DNA of 64,000 bases from Streptomyces xiamenensis (GTDB taxonomy: Bacteria; Actinomycetota; Actinomycetes; Streptomycetales; Streptomycetaceae): assembly GCF_000993785.3 (NCBI RefSeq), contig NZ_CP009922.3, forward strand, positions 3,968,001 through 4,032,000. Reading direction: 5' to 3'. A program made the position numbers and the translations under genes. The notes under the pieces are model-generated. The model was not told where the DNA came from and did not search any database. It saw only the letters and a program-made list of their open reading frames with translations. Shown here piece by piece: positions 52,778 to 61,373 of the stretch (its first letter is position 1; each line of letters starts with the position of its first letter).

Positions 52778-55700
52778 GTGGCCGCACGACTGACGCATCC
52801 CGGACAGCTCTGTGAGCTGCTCGGGATCCCCTTCACACCCGAACAGCTGGCGTGCATCACCGCGCCCCCCGCACCACAGGCCATCGTCGCCGGGGCCGGG
52901 TCCGGCAAGACCACCGTCATGGCCGCCCGCGTGGTGTGGCTCACCGGCACCGGGCAGGTCGCCCCCGAGCGCGTTCTCGGCCTCACCTTCACCAACAAGG
53001 CCGCCGGCGAACTCGCCGAACGCGTCCGGAAGTCCCTCGCCAAGGCGGGCATCGGCCAGGAGACCACCGAGACGGGGGAGCCCGGCGGCGAGCCGCAGAT
53101 CTCCACCTACCACGCCTTCGCCGGCCGCCTCCTCAAGGAGCACGGGCTGCGGCTGGGCATCGAGCCCGCCTCCCGGCTGCTCGCCGACGCCGGACGGTTC
53201 CAGCTCGCCGCCGAGGTCCTGCGCGCGGCGCCCGCCTCCTTCGAGGCGCCGGCCGCCGGGTTCACCACCCTGGTCACCGACCTCATCGCGCTCGACGGCG
53301 AACTCGCCGAACACCTCGTACCGCCCGAGCGGCTGCGCGACTTCGACCGCGCGCTCCTCGCCGAACTCGACGCCACCGCCCTCACCAACAACGATCTGCG
53401 GCGCATCCGCGAGGCCGCGCAGGGCCGCGGCCACCTCCTCGATGTCGTCCTGGATTACCGGGCCCGCAAACGCGCCCGCGACCTCATCGACTTCGGCGAC
53501 CAGATCGCGCTGGCCGCCACCCTCGCCCGCGACGTCCCCGAGGTCGGCCGGGCGCTGCGCGAGGAGTACGGCGTGGTCCTCCTCGACGAGTACCAGGACA
53601 CCTCCGTCGCCCAGCGCATCATGCTCGCCGGGCTGTTCGGCGCCGGCGCGGGCGCCGGCCACCCCGTCACCGCCGTCGGCGACCCCTGCCAGGCCATCTA
53701 CGGCTGGCGCGGTGCCTCCGTCGCCAACCTCGACGACTTCCCCGACCACTTCCCGGCCGCCTTGGGGTCTCCCCTGCTCGAAGAGCATGGGGAAGGCACC
53801 TCCGCCCGCCGTCACTCGCTCAGCGAGAACCGGCGCAGCGGCGGGCACCTCCTCCAGCTCGCCAACGACCTCGCCGCACCGCTGCGCGCCCTGCACCCCG
53901 CCGTCGTACCGCTGCGCCCGGCCGAGGGCGCCGAGCGGGCGGGCCGGGTCCACTGCGCCCTGCTGCCCACCCACGCCGCCGAACTGGAGTGGCTCGCCGA
54001 CTCCCTCGCCCATCTCGTGCGCACCGGCACGGCCCCCGGCGAGATCGCCGTGCTGTGCCGCACCCGCAACGACTTCGCCGAGATCCAGCGCGAACTCGTC
54101 GAACGCGGCGTCCCCGTCGAGGTCGTCGGGCTCTCCGGGCTGCTCTACCTGCCCGAGATCGCCGACCTGGTCGCCGTCTGCGAGGTGCTGGCCGACCCCA
54201 CCGCCAACGCCGCGCTGGTCCGGCTGCTCACCGGGCCCCGCTGGCGGGTCGGCCCCCGCGATCTGGCGCTGCTCGGGCGCCGGGCGCGGATCCTGGTGCG
54301 CCGCGCCGCCCCCGGCGCGGACCAGGACCGGCTGGCCGCCGCCGTCGAAGGCACCGACCCCGCCGAGACCACCTCGCTCGCCGACGCGCTGGACACCTTC
54401 ATCGGCGAGGACCCGGACGAGGACGGGCTGCCGTTCTCCGCCGAGGCCCGGGTGCGGTTCGCGCACCTGGCCGCCGAGATCCGGGAACTGCGCCGCTCGC
54501 TGGCCGACCCCCTCATGGACGTGCTGCACCGGGTGCTGGCCGTCACCGGGCTCGAGGTCGAACTCTCCGCCTCCCCGCAGGCGCTGGCGGCGCGCCGCCG
54601 CGAGACCCTCACCGCCTTCCTCGATGTGGCCGCCGCCTTCGCCGCCGGCCGCACCGGCGTCGCCGTCGACGGGGAACGGCTGGGCGGCGGCCTCACCGCC
54701 TTCCTCGCCTTCCTGCGCTCCGCCGCCCAGTACGACAGGGGCCTGGACGGCTCCCTGCCCAGCGCCGAGAACACCGTCAAGGTGCTCACCGTCCACCAGT
54801 CCAAGGGCCTGGAGTGGGACGTGGTCGCCGTCCCCGGACTCTGCGCGGGGCAGGGCGGCTTCCCTTCCGCGCAGGCGCGCGACTCCTGGCTCAAACACCC
54901 GCGCACCCTGCCGCATCCGCTGCGCGGCGACGCCGCCACCCTGCCCGCCATCGAGGGCTGGACGGCCGCCGCCTACAAGGCGTACTCCGGGCTGGTGGCA
55001 GAGCACCAGCTGCACGAGGAACTGCGCCTGGGCTACGTCGCCTTCACCCGCCCCCGCAGCCTGCTGCTGGGCTCGGGCCACTGGTGGGGGCCCAGCCAGA
55101 AGAAGAAACGCGGCCCCTCCGCCTATCTGGAGGCGCTGCGCGCGCATTGCGAGAGCGACCCCGCGCACGGCGAGGTCGAGCAGTGGGCGGAGATCCCCGA
55201 GGACGACGAGGAGAACCCGGCACTCGCCGAGCCCACCGAGGAGCGCGCCTGGCCGCTGCCGCTGGAGCCGGTCGCGCTGGCGCGCCGCCGCAGTGCCGCC
55301 GACCGGGTGCTCGACCTGCTGCGCGAGGGCTTCGAGGAGCGGCCCGCCGCCGTTCCGGGGCCGCCCCCGCAGCTCACGGCGGAGGAACGGCGCGCCGTCG
55401 AGTCCTGGGACCGCGACCTGGACGCCCTCGCCGGCGAGCTGCGCCGGGCCAGGGAGGGCGTACGGGAGGTGCCGCTGCCGGTGTCGCTGTCCGCGACCCA
55501 GGTGCAGCGGCTGGCGTCCGACCCGGAGGGGTTCGCGCGCGAGCTGGCCCGCCCGATGCCGCGCCCGCCGCAGCCGGCGGCCCGCCGCGGCACCCGCTTC
55601 CACGCCTGGGTCGAGTCGCGCTTCGAGGAGCTTCCGCTGCCGATGCTGGGCCCGGACGAGCTGCCGGGCGCCGCGGAGGAGGGCGGCGACGCGGACGTGA

Positions 55701-56104
55701 TCGCGGACGAGCGGGAGCTGGCGGCGCTGAAGGAGGCGTTCGGCCGCACCCCGTACGCGCGCCGCACCCCGTACCGCATCGAGGCGCCGTTCCAGCTGAC
55801 CCTGGCCGGCCGGGTGATCAGGGGCCGGATCGACGCCGTCTACCGCACCGACGACCAGGGCGGCGAGCGGTACGAGATCATCGACTGGAAGACCGCCAGG
55901 CGGCAGGACGCGGACCCGCTCCAGCTGGCGATCTACCGGCTGGCGTGGGCGGAGCGGCGCGGTCTGCCGCTGAACCGGGTGACGGCGGCGTTCCTGTACG
56001 TACGCAGCGGGGAGGTCGTACGGCCCACCGTGCTGCCGGGGCGGGCCGGCCTTGAGCGGCTGCTGCTGGGGGAGGAGTCCTGGGAGCCGAACGACCCCGG
56101 ATAG
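52778..56104 (+). CDS. adnB: AdnB-like helicase-nuclease subunit
   Basis: 1108 aa. Motor motifs: FTPEQLACI (Q), AGAGSGKTTV (I), TFTNKAAGEL (Ia), LDEYQDTSVAQR (II), GDPCQAIYGWRGA (III), TVHQSKGLEWD (V) and YVAFTRPR (VI). The nuclease domain at the C-terminus is complete: GTRFHAWVE, RGRIDAV, IIDWKT and QLAIYRLA. An extra ~10-residue insertion coincides with a short palindromic repeat at 53764-53800. Predicted leaderless, so its expression is not coupled to adnA although the two subunits act as one enzyme. Confidence 0.93.
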   Translation: MAARLTHPGQLCELLGIPFTPEQLACITAPPAPQAIVAGAGSGKTTVMAARVVWLTGTGQVAPERVLGLTFTNKAAGELAERVRKSLAKAGIGQETTETGEPGGEPQISTYHAFAGRLLKEHGLRLGIEPASRLLADAGRFQLAAEVLRAAPASFEAPAAGFTTLVTDLIALDGELAEHLVPPERLRDFDRALLAELDATALTNNDLRRIREAAQGRGHLLDVVLDYRARKRARDLIDFGDQIALAATLARDVPEVGRALREEYGVVLLDEYQDTSVAQRIMLAGLFGAGAGAGHPVTAVGDPCQAIYGWRGASVANLDDFPDHFPAALGSPLLEEHGEGTSARRHSLSENRRSGGHLLQLANDLAAPLRALHPAVVPLRPAEGAERAGRVHCALLPTHAAELEWLADSLAHLVRTGTAPGEIAVLCRTRNDFAEIQRELVERGVPVEVVGLSGLLYLPEIADLVAVCEVLADPTANAALVRLLTGPRWRVGPRDLALLGRRARILVRRAAPGADQDRLAAAVEGTDPAETTSLADALDTFIGEDPDEDGLPFSAEARVRFAHLAAEIRELRRSLADPLMDVLHRVLAVTGLEVELSASPQALAARRRETLTAFLDVAAAFAAGRTGVAVDGERLGGGLTAFLAFLRSAAQYDRGLDGSLPSAENTVKVLTVHQSKGLEWDVVAVPGLCAGQGGFPSAQARDSWLKHPRTLPHPLRGDAATLPAIEGWTAAAYKAYSGLVAEHQLHEELRLGYVAFTRPRSLLLGSGHWWGPSQKKKRGPSAYLEALRAHCESDPAHGEVEQWAEIPEDDEENPALAEPTEERAWPLPLEPVALARRRSAADRVLDLLREGFEERPAAVPGPPPQLTAEERRAVESWDRDLDALAGELRRAREGVREVPLPVSLSATQVQRLASDPEGFARELARPMPRPPQPAARRGTRFHAWVESRFEELPLPMLGPDELPGAAEEGGDADVIADERELAALKEAFGRTPYARRTPYRIEAPFQLTLAGRVIRGRIDAVYRTDDQGGERYEIIDWKTARRQDADPLQLAIYRLAWAERRGLPLNRVTAAFLYVRSGEVVRPTVLPGRAGLERLLLGEESWEPNDPG
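53764..53800. repeat. small palindromic repeat inserted in adnB coding sequence
   Basis: TCCCC-TGCTC, loop GAA, GAGCA-T-GGGGA at 53770-53793: a 10-bp hairpin with one bulged T. It encodes the stretch LGSPLLEEHGEG between two conserved parts of the helicase and keeps frame. The sequence type recalls short dispersed repeats of Streptomyces genomes. Confidence 0.55.
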
Positions 56105-56107
56105 GCT
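56102..56107 (+). promoter_or_regulatory. -10 box of nudC, leaderless
   Basis: TAGGCT ends 6 nt before ATG 56114, overlapping the adnB stop region. Confidence 0.5.
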
Positions 56108-56113
56108 TCCGGT

Positions 56114-57049
56114 ATGGCAAGCACCTCGGACAACGGCGTCCAGCCGATCGCGCTCACCGGCAACGGCGGCATCGACCGGGGCGGCGAGCACCGTCTCGAC
56201 GAGGCCTGGCTGGGGGCGGCCTGGAGCCACCCCACCACCAGGGTGTTCGTGGTGTCGGGCGGGCAAGCACTGATCGAGGAGACCGAGGACGGCCGCACCG
56301 AGCTGGTGATGATGCCGTCCTTCGACGCGCCGTTCACCGAGGCGCACCGCTACTTCCTGGGCACCGACCCGGACGGGGTGCGCTACTTCGCGCTCCAGAA
56401 GGACGCGCTGCCGGGCCGGATGGACGACGCCGCGCGCCCGGCCGGGCTGCGCGAGGCCGCCCCGCTGCTGTCGGAACGCGACAACGAACTGCTGGTGCAC
56501 GCCGTGGCGCTGGAGAACTGGCAGCGCTCGCACCGCTTCTGCTCGCGGTGCGGGGAGCGCACGGTGATCGCGGCGGCCGGGCACATCCGGCGCTGCCCGG
56601 CGTGTGGCGGAGAACACTATCCGCGCACCGATCCGGCGGTGATCATGCTGGTCACCGACGGGGAGGACCGGGCACTGCTGGGGCGGCAGATGCACTGGCC
56701 GGAGGGGCGCTACTCGACGCTGGCCGGCTTCGTGGAGCCGGGGGAGTCGGTGGAGCGGGCGGTGATCCGGGAGGTCGCCGAGGAGGCCGGGATCGTGGTG
56801 GGCGAGGTGGAGTACGTCGCCAGCCAGCCGTGGCCCTTCCCCTCCAGCCTGATGCTGGGCTTCATGGCGCGGGCCGTCACCTCGGCCGTCAAGGTGGACG
56901 GCGAGGAGATCGAGGAGGCCCGCTGGTTCTCGCGGGACGAGCTGCGGGCCGCGATCGAGGCCGGCGAGGTACTGCCCCCGTCCGGCGTCTCCATCGCGGC
57001 CCGGCTGATCGAGATGTGGTACGGCGAACCGCTGGCCGATCTGGCCTGA
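56114..57049 (+). CDS. nudC: NAD(H) pyrophosphatase / RNA deNADding enzyme NudC
   Basis: 311 aa. Zinc ribbon CSRCGERT ... CPACGGEHYPR, Nudix box GFVEPGESVERAVIREVAEE AGI (all box residues kept) and the NudC hallmark SQPWPFPSSLM. It hydrolyses NADH to NMNH and AMP and removes NAD caps from RNA. Same position next to adnB as Rv3199c. Predicted leaderless start. Confidence 0.95.
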   Translation: MASTSDNGVQPIALTGNGGIDRGGEHRLDEAWLGAAWSHPTTRVFVVSGGQALIEETEDGRTELVMMPSFDAPFTEAHRYFLGTDPDGVRYFALQKDALPGRMDDAARPAGLREAAPLLSERDNELLVHAVALENWQRSHRFCSRCGERTVIAAAGHIRRCPACGGEHYPRTDPAVIMLVTDGEDRALLGRQMHWPEGRYSTLAGFVEPGESVERAVIREVAEEAGIVVGEVEYVASQPWPFPSSLMLGFMARAVTSAVKVDGEEIEEARWFSRDELRAAIEAGEVLPPSGVSIAARLIEMWYGEPLADLA

Positions 57050-57059
57050 CCGGGTGCGG

Positions 57060-57320
57060 TCAGGAGACCGGGACCAGGGCCTGCTTGACCTGGGCGAGGG
57101 AGGGGTTGGTCATGGTGACCTCGGCCCCGCCGTTGGGGGCGACGACGACCGTGGGCACGGTCTGGTTGCCGTCGTTGGCCTTCTCCACCAGGGTGGCTGC
57201 CTCCGGGTTCTCCTCGATGTTGATCTCCGTGTAGGCGATCCCCTCGCGGTCCAGCTGGCTCTTCAGGCGGCGGCAGTAGCCGCACCAGGTGGTGCTGTAC
57301 ATCGTCACGGTGCCCAGCAT
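57060..57320 (-). CDS. mrx1: mycoredoxin / glutaredoxin-like protein Mrx1
   Basis: 86 aa, thioredoxin fold with active site CGYC in YSTTWCGYCRRLK, the cis-Pro TVPTVVV and the C-terminal glutathione-site-like GGAEVTMTNP. Mycoredoxins reduce mycothiol mixed disulfides. AAGGAG lies eight bases before the ATG. Located between nudC (convergent) and uvrD2 (divergent), as in mycobacteria. Confidence 0.93.
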   Translation of the reverse strand: MLGTVTMYSTTWCGYCRRLKSQLDREGIAYTEINIEENPEAATLVEKANDGNQTVPTVVVAPNGGAEVTMTNPSLAQVKQALVPVS

Positions 57321-57483
57321 CGTGTGCGCTCCTTGGTCGTGTGCGGATGTGCGTCTCGGTGGCGATCCCATCATCGCTGAAGGGACAACGCCGACGGTGG
57401 GGTGCGTAATCCCCAGGAATGGTGTGACGGTATGACCGAGCCTGTGGACAAGTGACCCGCATCCCGGCGCGGGACCTGGCAGC

Positions 57484-59775
57484 ATGACGGGCGTGACAGC
57501 AGCAACCCCGCCCCCAGGACTCCCCGGCTCCCCCGGCCTCCCCGGCTCCTCCGGTTTCCCGACCGTTCCGGACTCCGCCGACGCCGTGCTCGACGGGCTC
57601 GACCCCGAACAGCGCGCGGTGGCCACCACCCTGCACGGCCCGGTGTGCGTGCTCGCCGGGGCCGGCACCGGCAAGACCCGGGCGATCACCCACCGCATCG
57701 CCTACGGGGTGCGCTCGGGGGTCTTCCAGCCCAGCACGGTGCTGGCGGTCACCTTCACCCACCGGGCGGCGGGCGAGATGCGCGGCCGGCTGCGCGGCCT
57801 GGGCGCGGGCGGGGTCCAGGCCCGGACGTTCCACTCGGCCGCGCTGCGCCAGCTCCAGTACTTCTGGCCCAGGGCGGTGGGCGGCGAGGTGCCCCGCCTG
57901 CTGGACCGCAAGATCAAACTGATCTCGGAGGCGGCGGGGCGCTGCCGGATCTCCCTCAACGGCCACGAGCTGCGCGATGTCACCGGCGAGATCGAGTGGG
58001 CCAAGGTGACCCAGACCACTCCGGACGACTATCCGGCGGCCGTCGTCAAGGCAGGCAAGGACGCGCCGCGCGACCCCGCGCAGACCAGCCGCATCTACGC
58101 CACCTACGAACAGCTCAAGCAGGACCGGGGCGCCATCGACTTCGAGGATGTGCTGCTGCTCACCGTCGGCATCCTCCAGGACCGCGCCGACATCGCCGAG
58201 ACCGTGCGCCGCCAGTACCAGCACTTCGTCGTCGACGAGTACCAGGACGTCAGCCCGCTCCAGCAGCGGCTGCTCCAGCTGTGGCTGGGGGACCGGGAGA
58301 GCCTGTGCGTGGTCGGGGACGCCAGCCAGACCATCTACTCCTTCACCGGGGCCACCCCGGACCACCTGCTGAACTTCCGCACCCTGCACCCCAACGCCAC
58401 CGTGGTGAAGCTGGTGCGGGACTACCGCTCCACCCCGCAGGTGGTGCAGCTGGCCAACGGTCTGCTGGACCAGGCGAAGGGCCGGGCCGCCGAGTCCCGG
58501 CTCCAGCTGATCTCGCAGCGTCCGGCCGGGCCCGAGCCGGAGTTCTCCGAGCACCCGGACGAGCCGACCGAGGCCGCCGCGACCGCCCGCCGGATCCGGC
58601 AGCTGATGACCCCGGTCGAGCAGGGCGGGGAGGGCGTGCCCGCCAGCGAGATCGCTGTGCTGTACCGGGCCAACTCCCAGTCCGAGAGCTATGAGGCCGC
58701 CATGGCGGAGGCCGGGGTGCCCTACCAGCTCAAGGGCGCCGAGCGGTTCTTCGAACGCCCCGAGATCCGGCAGGCCGGGATGGCGCTGCGCGGGGCGGCG
58801 CGGGCCGGCAGCGGCAACGACCAGGCCCTGGTGGGGGCGGACGGCCTGGCCGCCGAGGTGGGCGCGGTGCTGGCCACCACCGGCTGGACGCCGGAGCCGC
58901 CGGCCGGCTCGGGCGCTGCCCGGGACCGGTGGGAGTCCCTGGCGGCCCTGGTGCGGCTTGCCGAGGACTTCCAGCGCGCCACCCCGGGCGCCACGCTGGT
59001 CGCCTTCGTCGCCGAACTGGACGAGCGGGCCAACGCCCAGCACGCCCCGACCGTGGAGGGGGTCACCCTCACCTCCCTGCACACCGCCAAGGGCCTGGAG
59101 TGGGACGCGGTGTTCCTGGTCGGGCTCACCGACGGGATGCTGCCCATCACGCACGCCAAGACGGCCGAGCAGATCGAGGAGGAACGGCGGCTGCTGTACG
59201 TGGGGGTGACCCGGGCCCGGCTGCATCTGACGCTGTCGTGGTCGCTGGCGCGCGCCCCGGGCGGCCGGGCCTCCCGGCGGCCCAGCCGCTTCCTGGACGG
59301 GCTGCGGCCCGGCTCGGGTCCCGCCGGTGCCCGCCGCAAGGGCGGGGCGGGCGGCGTCGAGGGCGGTGGCGAGGGCGGACGCCGCCGCAAGCCGCGCGGC
59401 CCGGTGCCGTGCCGGGTGTGCGGGCGGACGCTGACCGAGGCCACCGAGATGAAGCTGCGGCGCTGCGTGGACTGCCCCTCCACCATGGACGAGGCGCTGT
59501 ACGAGCGGCTGCGGGAGTGGCGCCTGGAGCAGGCGAAGGAGCTGGGACGCCCGGCGTACGCGGTGTTCACCGATGTCACCTTGATGGCGATCGCCGAGTC
59601 GGTGCCGGGCGACCGGGCCCAGTTGTCGCGGATCTCGGGTGTCGGAGCCCACAAACTGGCTCAGTTCGGCGACGACGTACTGGCCCTGTGCGCAGGTCAG
59701 GAGCTTCCCGAGCGGGACGGGGAGGCGGCGGAGGAGGCCGCCGATCACCCCGACGGGGAAACCTCGGGAAAATAG
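57484..59775 (+). CDS. uvrD2: ATP-dependent DNA helicase UvrD2
   Basis: 763 aa. SF1A motor (DPEQRAVAT, AGAGTGKT, VDEYQDVSPLQQ, GDASQTIYSFTG, SLHTAKGLEWD, LYVGVTRARLHL), then a tetracysteine zinc motif (CRVC ... CVDC) and a C-terminal HRDC domain (~675-745), the architecture specific to actinobacterial UvrD2. ATG 57484 and GTG 57492 are both possible and neither has a clear ribosome site. Its stop overlaps the whiB7 promoter. Confidence 0.93.
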   Translation: MTGVTAATPPPGLPGSPGLPGSSGFPTVPDSADAVLDGLDPEQRAVATTLHGPVCVLAGAGTGKTRAITHRIAYGVRSGVFQPSTVLAVTFTHRAAGEMRGRLRGLGAGGVQARTFHSAALRQLQYFWPRAVGGEVPRLLDRKIKLISEAAGRCRISLNGHELRDVTGEIEWAKVTQTTPDDYPAAVVKAGKDAPRDPAQTSRIYATYEQLKQDRGAIDFEDVLLLTVGILQDRADIAETVRRQYQHFVVDEYQDVSPLQQRLLQLWLGDRESLCVVGDASQTIYSFTGATPDHLLNFRTLHPNATVVKLVRDYRSTPQVVQLANGLLDQAKGRAAESRLQLISQRPAGPEPEFSEHPDEPTEAAATARRIRQLMTPVEQGGEGVPASEIAVLYRANSQSESYEAAMAEAGVPYQLKGAERFFERPEIRQAGMALRGAARAGSGNDQALVGADGLAAEVGAVLATTGWTPEPPAGSGAARDRWESLAALVRLAEDFQRATPGATLVAFVAELDERANAQHAPTVEGVTLTSLHTAKGLEWDAVFLVGLTDGMLPITHAKTAEQIEEERRLLYVGVTRARLHLTLSWSLARAPGGRASRRPSRFLDGLRPGSGPAGARRKGGAGGVEGGGEGGRRRKPRGPVPCRVCGRTLTEATEMKLRRCVDCPSTMDEALYERLREWRLEQAKELGRPAYAVFTDVTLMAIAESVPGDRAQLSRISGVGAHKLAQFGDDVLALCAGQELPERDGEAAEEAADHPDGETSGK

Positions 59776-59806
59776 TTTGCGCGGCCCCGAGCGATACGCA
59801 TAGCGT
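59768..59806 (+). promoter_or_regulatory. whiB7 promoter with WhiB7-type AT-rich element
   Basis: TTGCGC, 18 nt, TAGCGT, with an AT-rich run (GAAAATAG) touching the -35, as in WhiB7-dependent promoters where the AT-hook binds. Predicts autoactivation and a leader of nearly 580 nt. Confidence 0.6.
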
Positions 59807-59938
59807 GCTGCACACGGCGTCGAGGGAGGCTTTCGCTTCCGGACGAGCCGTGCTGTACTGAGTTGTACCGATTCTGTATGCCTCGGGTCAGGATGTGATT
59901 CCTGTACCCGCCGAGACTCCTTAGGGGAGGCGATTCCA

Positions 59939-60292
59939 GTGGCGACCATCACTCTGACGAAACTGTCCGGGCTGTCCGGCCATGACGTCGTCTCCTCCTG
60001 CCTGCCGGGCGGTTCCCACCTGTTCTTCGCCACCGGTGTCTCTGGTGCCGAAGCCGTGCGTGAGGTGCGCATTGAGCGCGTCGAGCGCAGTGAGCGACCG
60101 ACCCAGGCGCCCGCGGTAGCGGCAGTGGCAGCGGCACAGGCATCGGATGCCTATGACGCGATCGCAGCAGCAGCAGCCAACGGTGCCGGCGCGGCAGCAG
60201 TGGCAGCGAATCAGCTGTTCGGACAGCAGAAGACCCAGCTCCACACGATGTGGGCCCTCCGCGGGCTCAAACCCTGGACGCACCCAGCCTGA
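59939..60292 (+). CDS. upstream ORF in the whiB7 leader, 117 aa
   Basis: GTG start with a strong GGGGAGG, so it is probably translated. The product has no domain: MATITLTKLSGLSGHDVVSS at the start, a low-complexity Ala-rich middle coded largely by GCA/GCG, and a conserved-looking end ALRGLKPWTHPA. Codon use is poorer in G/C at third positions than in neighbours, fitting a regulatory leader. Its last codons overlap one arm of a possible antiterminator. In related whiB7/wblC loci a translated leader ORF senses ribosome inhibition. Confidence 0.6.
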   Translation: MATITLTKLSGLSGHDVVSSCLPGGSHLFFATGVSGAEAVREVRIERVERSERPTQAPAVAAVAAAQASDAYDAIAAAAANGAGAAAVAANQLFGQQKTQLHTMWALRGLKPWTHPA

Positions 60293-60319
60293 TCGGCACA
60301 GATCAGGTCGGCACCTTCC

Positions 60320-60362
60320 AGGGCCGCGGAACCCACTTCGGGATCCGCGGCCCTTCTGTTTT
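60320..60362 (+). terminator. attenuator (intrinsic terminator) in front of whiB7
   Basis: Perfect 11-bp stem AGGGCCGCGGA / TCCGCGGCCCT, 13-nt loop, followed by TCTGTTTTG, one of few T-tracts in the window. It lies 28 nt after the leader ORF stop and 37 nt before the whiB7 ATG. Its 5' arm can instead pair with 60258-60264 (TCCGCGG) to form an antiterminator. Confidence 0.8.
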
Positions 60363-60390
60363 GCCCACGACAACAGAAAAGAACGAAGAC

Positions 60391-60750
60391 ATGACCGTGC
60401 CCATCGCGCCGTCCGCCCGACCTGACCTGAACTCACCACCCGATCCGGAGACTTCTGTGACCCCGCTGTACAGCCTCAACGAACTCGACGAGGCCATCGA
60501 GCGACTCGACGCCACCGTGCCGTGCCGTTCCTACGACCCCGAGGTGTTCTTCGCCGAGTCCCCGGAGGACGTCGAATACGCCAAGTCGCTGTGCGGCGCC
60601 TGTCCGCTGCGCGAGGCATGTCTGGCCGGCGCCAAGGAGCGGCGTGAGCCGTGGGGCGTCTGGGGCGGCGAGCTCTTCGTCCAGGGTGTGGTGGTGCCGA
60701 GGAAGCGGCCCCGTGGCCGCCCGCGCAAGAACCCGGTCCTCGCCTCATGA
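60391..60750 (+). CDS. whiB7: WhiB7/WblC antibiotic-responsive transcription factor
   Basis: 119 aa. Four Fe-S cysteines (VPCRSYD and CGACPLREAC), the GVWGGE turn that contacts the primary sigma factor, and a C-terminal AT-hook RGRPRK that reads AT-rich DNA upstream of -35 boxes. It activates intrinsic resistance genes after ribosome-targeting antibiotics. An alternative start is GTG 60456, with GGAG. The next gene overlaps its stop by ATGA. Confidence 0.95.
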   Translation: MTVPIAPSARPDLNSPPDPETSVTPLYSLNELDEAIERLDATVPCRSYDPEVFFAESPEDVEYAKSLCGACPLREACLAGAKERREPWGVWGGELFVQGVVVPRKRPRGRPRKNPVLAS

Positions 60751-61079
60751 ACACCAACGGCACCATCGGAAACCCGGCCGCCCATGGCCCCCGGCGGATC
60801 TCACGGATCCGTCCACTGAACGACAACACCGCAGATCTGGCCGCGGTCGCACCGCGCCAGGACCAGAACAGGATCACCGAGTTGTATCTCATCCCAGAAG
60901 CGCTGGCCCGCTCCCATATGAGCGAACGCGTGCGCGAAGCCGAATCCCAACGCATGTCGCGGCAGGTGGCCATCGCCGACCGGCTGCACCGCAAGTCCCG
61001 CCGCCTCCAGGCCCGTGCGGAGCGGGCCTCCAACCGGGCCCGCCGGGCTCTGGCCCAGGCGGTGCTCCACCAGCGCTGA
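60747..61079 (+). CDS. conserved hypothetical protein co-translated with whiB7, 110 aa
   Basis: ATGA overlap with whiB7. Basic, helical C-terminal half (RQVAIADRLHRKSRRLQARA) with an Arg-rich coiled-coil look; N-terminal half disordered. No domain recognised. A strong terminator follows. Because of the coupling it should be induced with whiB7 and might act on ribosomes or nucleic acid; that is speculation. Confidence 0.7.
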   Translation: MNTNGTIGNPAAHGPRRISRIRPLNDNTADLAAVAPRQDQNRITELYLIPEALARSHMSERVREAESQRMSRQVAIADRLHRKSRRLQARAERASNRARRALAQAVLHQR

Positions 61080-61107
61080 CCTCGTCAGCGGCCGTCCACC
61101 TTCGACC

Positions 61108-61133
61108 GAAGCCCCCGCCCCGGCGGGGGCTTC
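61108..61133 (+). terminator. terminator of the whiB7 operon
   Basis: GAAGCCCCCGC / GCGGGGGCTTC, 11 bp perfect, 4-nt loop. Confidence 0.8.
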
Positions 61134-61185
61134 CGTGTTCCCGTGTTCCCGCGTTCCCGTGTTCCCGCGTTCCCGCGTTCCCGCG
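61131..61185. repeat. 8-bp tandem repeat, ~7 units of TTCCCGYG
   Basis: Six full units (TTCCCGTG or TTCCCGCG) from 61138 to 61185 after a degenerate first one. It fills much of the 294-bp interval between the whiB7 operon and the ThiF gene, where I see no gene. Likely length-variable by slippage. Confidence 0.85.
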
Positions 61186-61373
61186 GCGCGCGGTCGGCCC
61201 GGGTACACGATCAGGGGGTCGGCTTTAGCGGGCCGCCCCGCCCCGACGGGGCACGGTGCCTTCCCGTCGCGTACGGGGCGGTGTGATCCGGTGGGCCTGC
61301 GGCCCGCGTTCCGGGGGCCGTGCGGCGGACCGGCCTCCGGCCGCCGGACCATCGCCCGGCCTCGTCCCGACCT

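Noticed and set aside
52562..56695. A 1377-codon open frame on the minus strand opposite adnB and nudC
   Set aside because: It is the antisense shadow of two genes with full motif sets; its composition is Gly/Ala/Arg/Val low-complexity without any domain.
60163..60190. GCA trinucleotide run inside the whiB7 leader ORF as a separate repeat
   Set aside because: Only five units and explained by Ala codons.
61131..61185. Possible CRISPR array
   Set aside because: The units are 8 bp and contiguous, with no spacers; it is a microsatellite.
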